Of a DNA stretch of 64,000 bases, positions 63,303-64,000 are shown one piece after another. The DNA is taken from assembly GCF_041260665.1 (NCBI RefSeq), contig NZ_JBGCCT010000006.1:124001-188000 (forward strand). The letters are read 5' to 3'. Source of the DNA: Catenulispora sp. GP43. Its GTDB lineage: Bacteria; Actinomycetota; Actinomycetes; Streptomycetales; Catenulisporaceae. The position numbers and the translations under genes were made by a program. Position 1 is the first letter of the stretch. Each line of letters opens with the position of its first letter. The notes beneath the pieces are model-generated. The model did no database searches, was not told where the DNA came from, and saw nothing but the letters and a program-made list of their open reading frames with translations.

Positions 63303-63791
63303 TCAGTCTTCTTCCGAGCCGCCCCTGCCCTGCTGCGCCGTGCGGGCCTTCTCCTCGTGCCGTACCAGGACGTCGATCATGTCGTTGAGCGTGTCGATGC
63401 CCTCCGGGGACAACGTCAGGGCCCGCAGCGCGACGTTGCGCACGCCGGCGTCGCGCAGCACGCCGAGCAGCTCCAGTTCCCGGGCGATGGCAGTACTCTG
63501 ATCATCGTCGAAAAAATAGGCTACCGGGACTTCGAAGAACTGCGCCAGGGCTTCCAGATGTCGCATTGTGGGGTTGTCCCTGCGACCGGTGCGCAGTTGC
63601 CACAAATAGGTCGCCGAGAAGCTCTCCCCGGTGGCCTCCCGGCACGCCGTGGCCACCTCGTCGTTGCTGAACAACTCCCGGTTGGGCCGCCGCACCGTCT
63701 GGAAGAGGATGTCGATCTTCTCCGCCAGCGTCCGGCGGCCGCCCGGCCCGTCATGTGCCACCCCGTCGACCCCCTCAATGCCTGCCCCCAC
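63303..63791 (-). CDS. XRE-family helix-turn-helix regulator
   Basis: A 162-residue repressor-like protein. The HTH (about residues 35-85) reads 'SATYLWQLRTGRRDNPTMRHL', with 'LAQFFEVPVAYFFDDDQ' after it, as in EspR-like XRE proteins. The C-terminal helices ('VALRALTLSPEGIDTLNDM') may dimerise. It is the first gene of the three-gene operon and the likely substrate or partner of the ImmA-like protein. Start GTG 63791 is chosen on domain length; the first about 18 residues are unstructured. Confidence 0.88.
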   Translation of the reverse strand: MGAGIEGVDGVAHDGPGGRRTLAEKIDILFQTVRRPNRELFSNDEVATACREATGESFSATYLWQLRTGRRDNPTMRHLEALAQFFEVPVAYFFDDDQSTAIARELELLGVLRDAGVRNVALRALTLSPEGIDTLNDMIDVLVRHEEKARTAQQGRGGSEED

Positions 63792-63864
63792 GAGCCCGAA
63801 ATCGCTTCCATGTTAATCGACCGGGCGTCAGCCGTCGTGGACGGGACTTGAGGTCTTGTCAGCC

Positions 63865-63879
63865 AGAATGAATTGTTCT
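63865..63879. promoter_or_regulatory. Candidate operator between divergent genes
   Basis: AGAATGAATTGTTCT is an imperfect dyad (AGAA...TTCT around an AT-rich centre) in the 151-bp gap between the XRE gene and the gene starting at 63943; a likely site for the XRE repressor. Confidence 0.35.
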
Positions 63880-63942
63880 AAGTTCCCCAACGGGTCAGAC
63901 CGCTGACTCATTCCTTGATCCCTCCCAACCTGGAGGTCGTTC

Positions 63943-64000
63943 ATGCCCACCGCAAACGTCCGCGAGCCCGTTCGCAACGTACGCGACGTGCTCAGGAGCA
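63943..64000 (+). CDS. Start of a gene cut by the right edge
   Basis: ATG 63943 follows a TGGAGG ribosome-binding site 6 bases upstream and opens a frame reading 'MPTANVREPVRNVRDVLRS', which runs off the window. Too short to identify; divergent from the XRE operon. Confidence 0.55.
   Translation, partial: MPTANVREPVRNVRDVLRS

Overview
The window is very GC-rich, uses GTG starts freely, and codes densely on both strands. Its families (PucR, PadR, TetR, LysR and NarL-type regulators, secreted SGNH lipases, a GT4/GlgB glucan locus, and an XRE/ImmA-like/DUF6545 locus) point to a filamentous soil actinomycete. There is no rRNA or tRNA gene to place it more precisely. I see no CRISPR array, intact insertion sequence, integrase or replication origin.

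Layout. 1-5 kb: a TetR gene, an isonitrile-synthase (PvcA/Dit1) homologue, an unknown gene and NAD kinase. 5-11 kb: a PucR regulator, three secreted proteins (two of them hydrolases), and a frameshifted SecD-P1-like lipoprotein gene. 11-18.5 kb: a P450, an acyl-CoA dehydrogenase, PadR plus a flavin monooxygenase, and an MDR oxidoreductase divergent from a LysR gene. 18.7-27.9 kb: an alpha-glucan block (GH63-like glucosidase, debranching enzyme, GT4 glycosyltransferase, GlgB) with a squalene-cyclase-fold protein antisense to its end. 28.3-32 kb: an ABC exporter and a two-component system.

33.4-54 kb is the most notable part. One tightly coupled operon encodes UnbV, UnbU, an iterative enediyne-type polyketide synthase (KS-AT-ACP-KR-DH-PPTase), its hot-dog thioesterase and a flavin reductase. 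This is the enediyne 'warhead' cassette E4-E5-E-E10 plus an E6-like gene. It ends at a perfect 17-bp terminator stem, followed by an MFS pump with operator-like dyads upstream. The missing cassette member, UnbL (DUF1702), is present twice, about 6 kb away on the other strand, in an operon with a P450. A TetR gene lies upstream of that operon on the same strand, and a carotenoid-cleavage-type dioxygenase is divergent from the TetR gene; the two share a palindrome in their intergenic region. PKSE/thioesterase pairs are known to release conjugated polyenes, so a polyene-cleaving dioxygenase beside duplicated UnbL suggests an unusual enediyne-like or polyene pathway. No apoprotein, deoxysugar or halogenase genes are visible, so a finished enediyne product cannot be claimed.

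54-64 kb: an AraC regulator after a long non-coding stretch, MFS, SDR and TetR genes, a secreted glycosidase, a small membrane protein, and the XRE/ImmA-like/DUF6545 operon; a new gene starts at the right edge.

A second recurring signal is structural. At least six genes end in short tandem repeats that copy the stop codon and its flank ('stop echoes').
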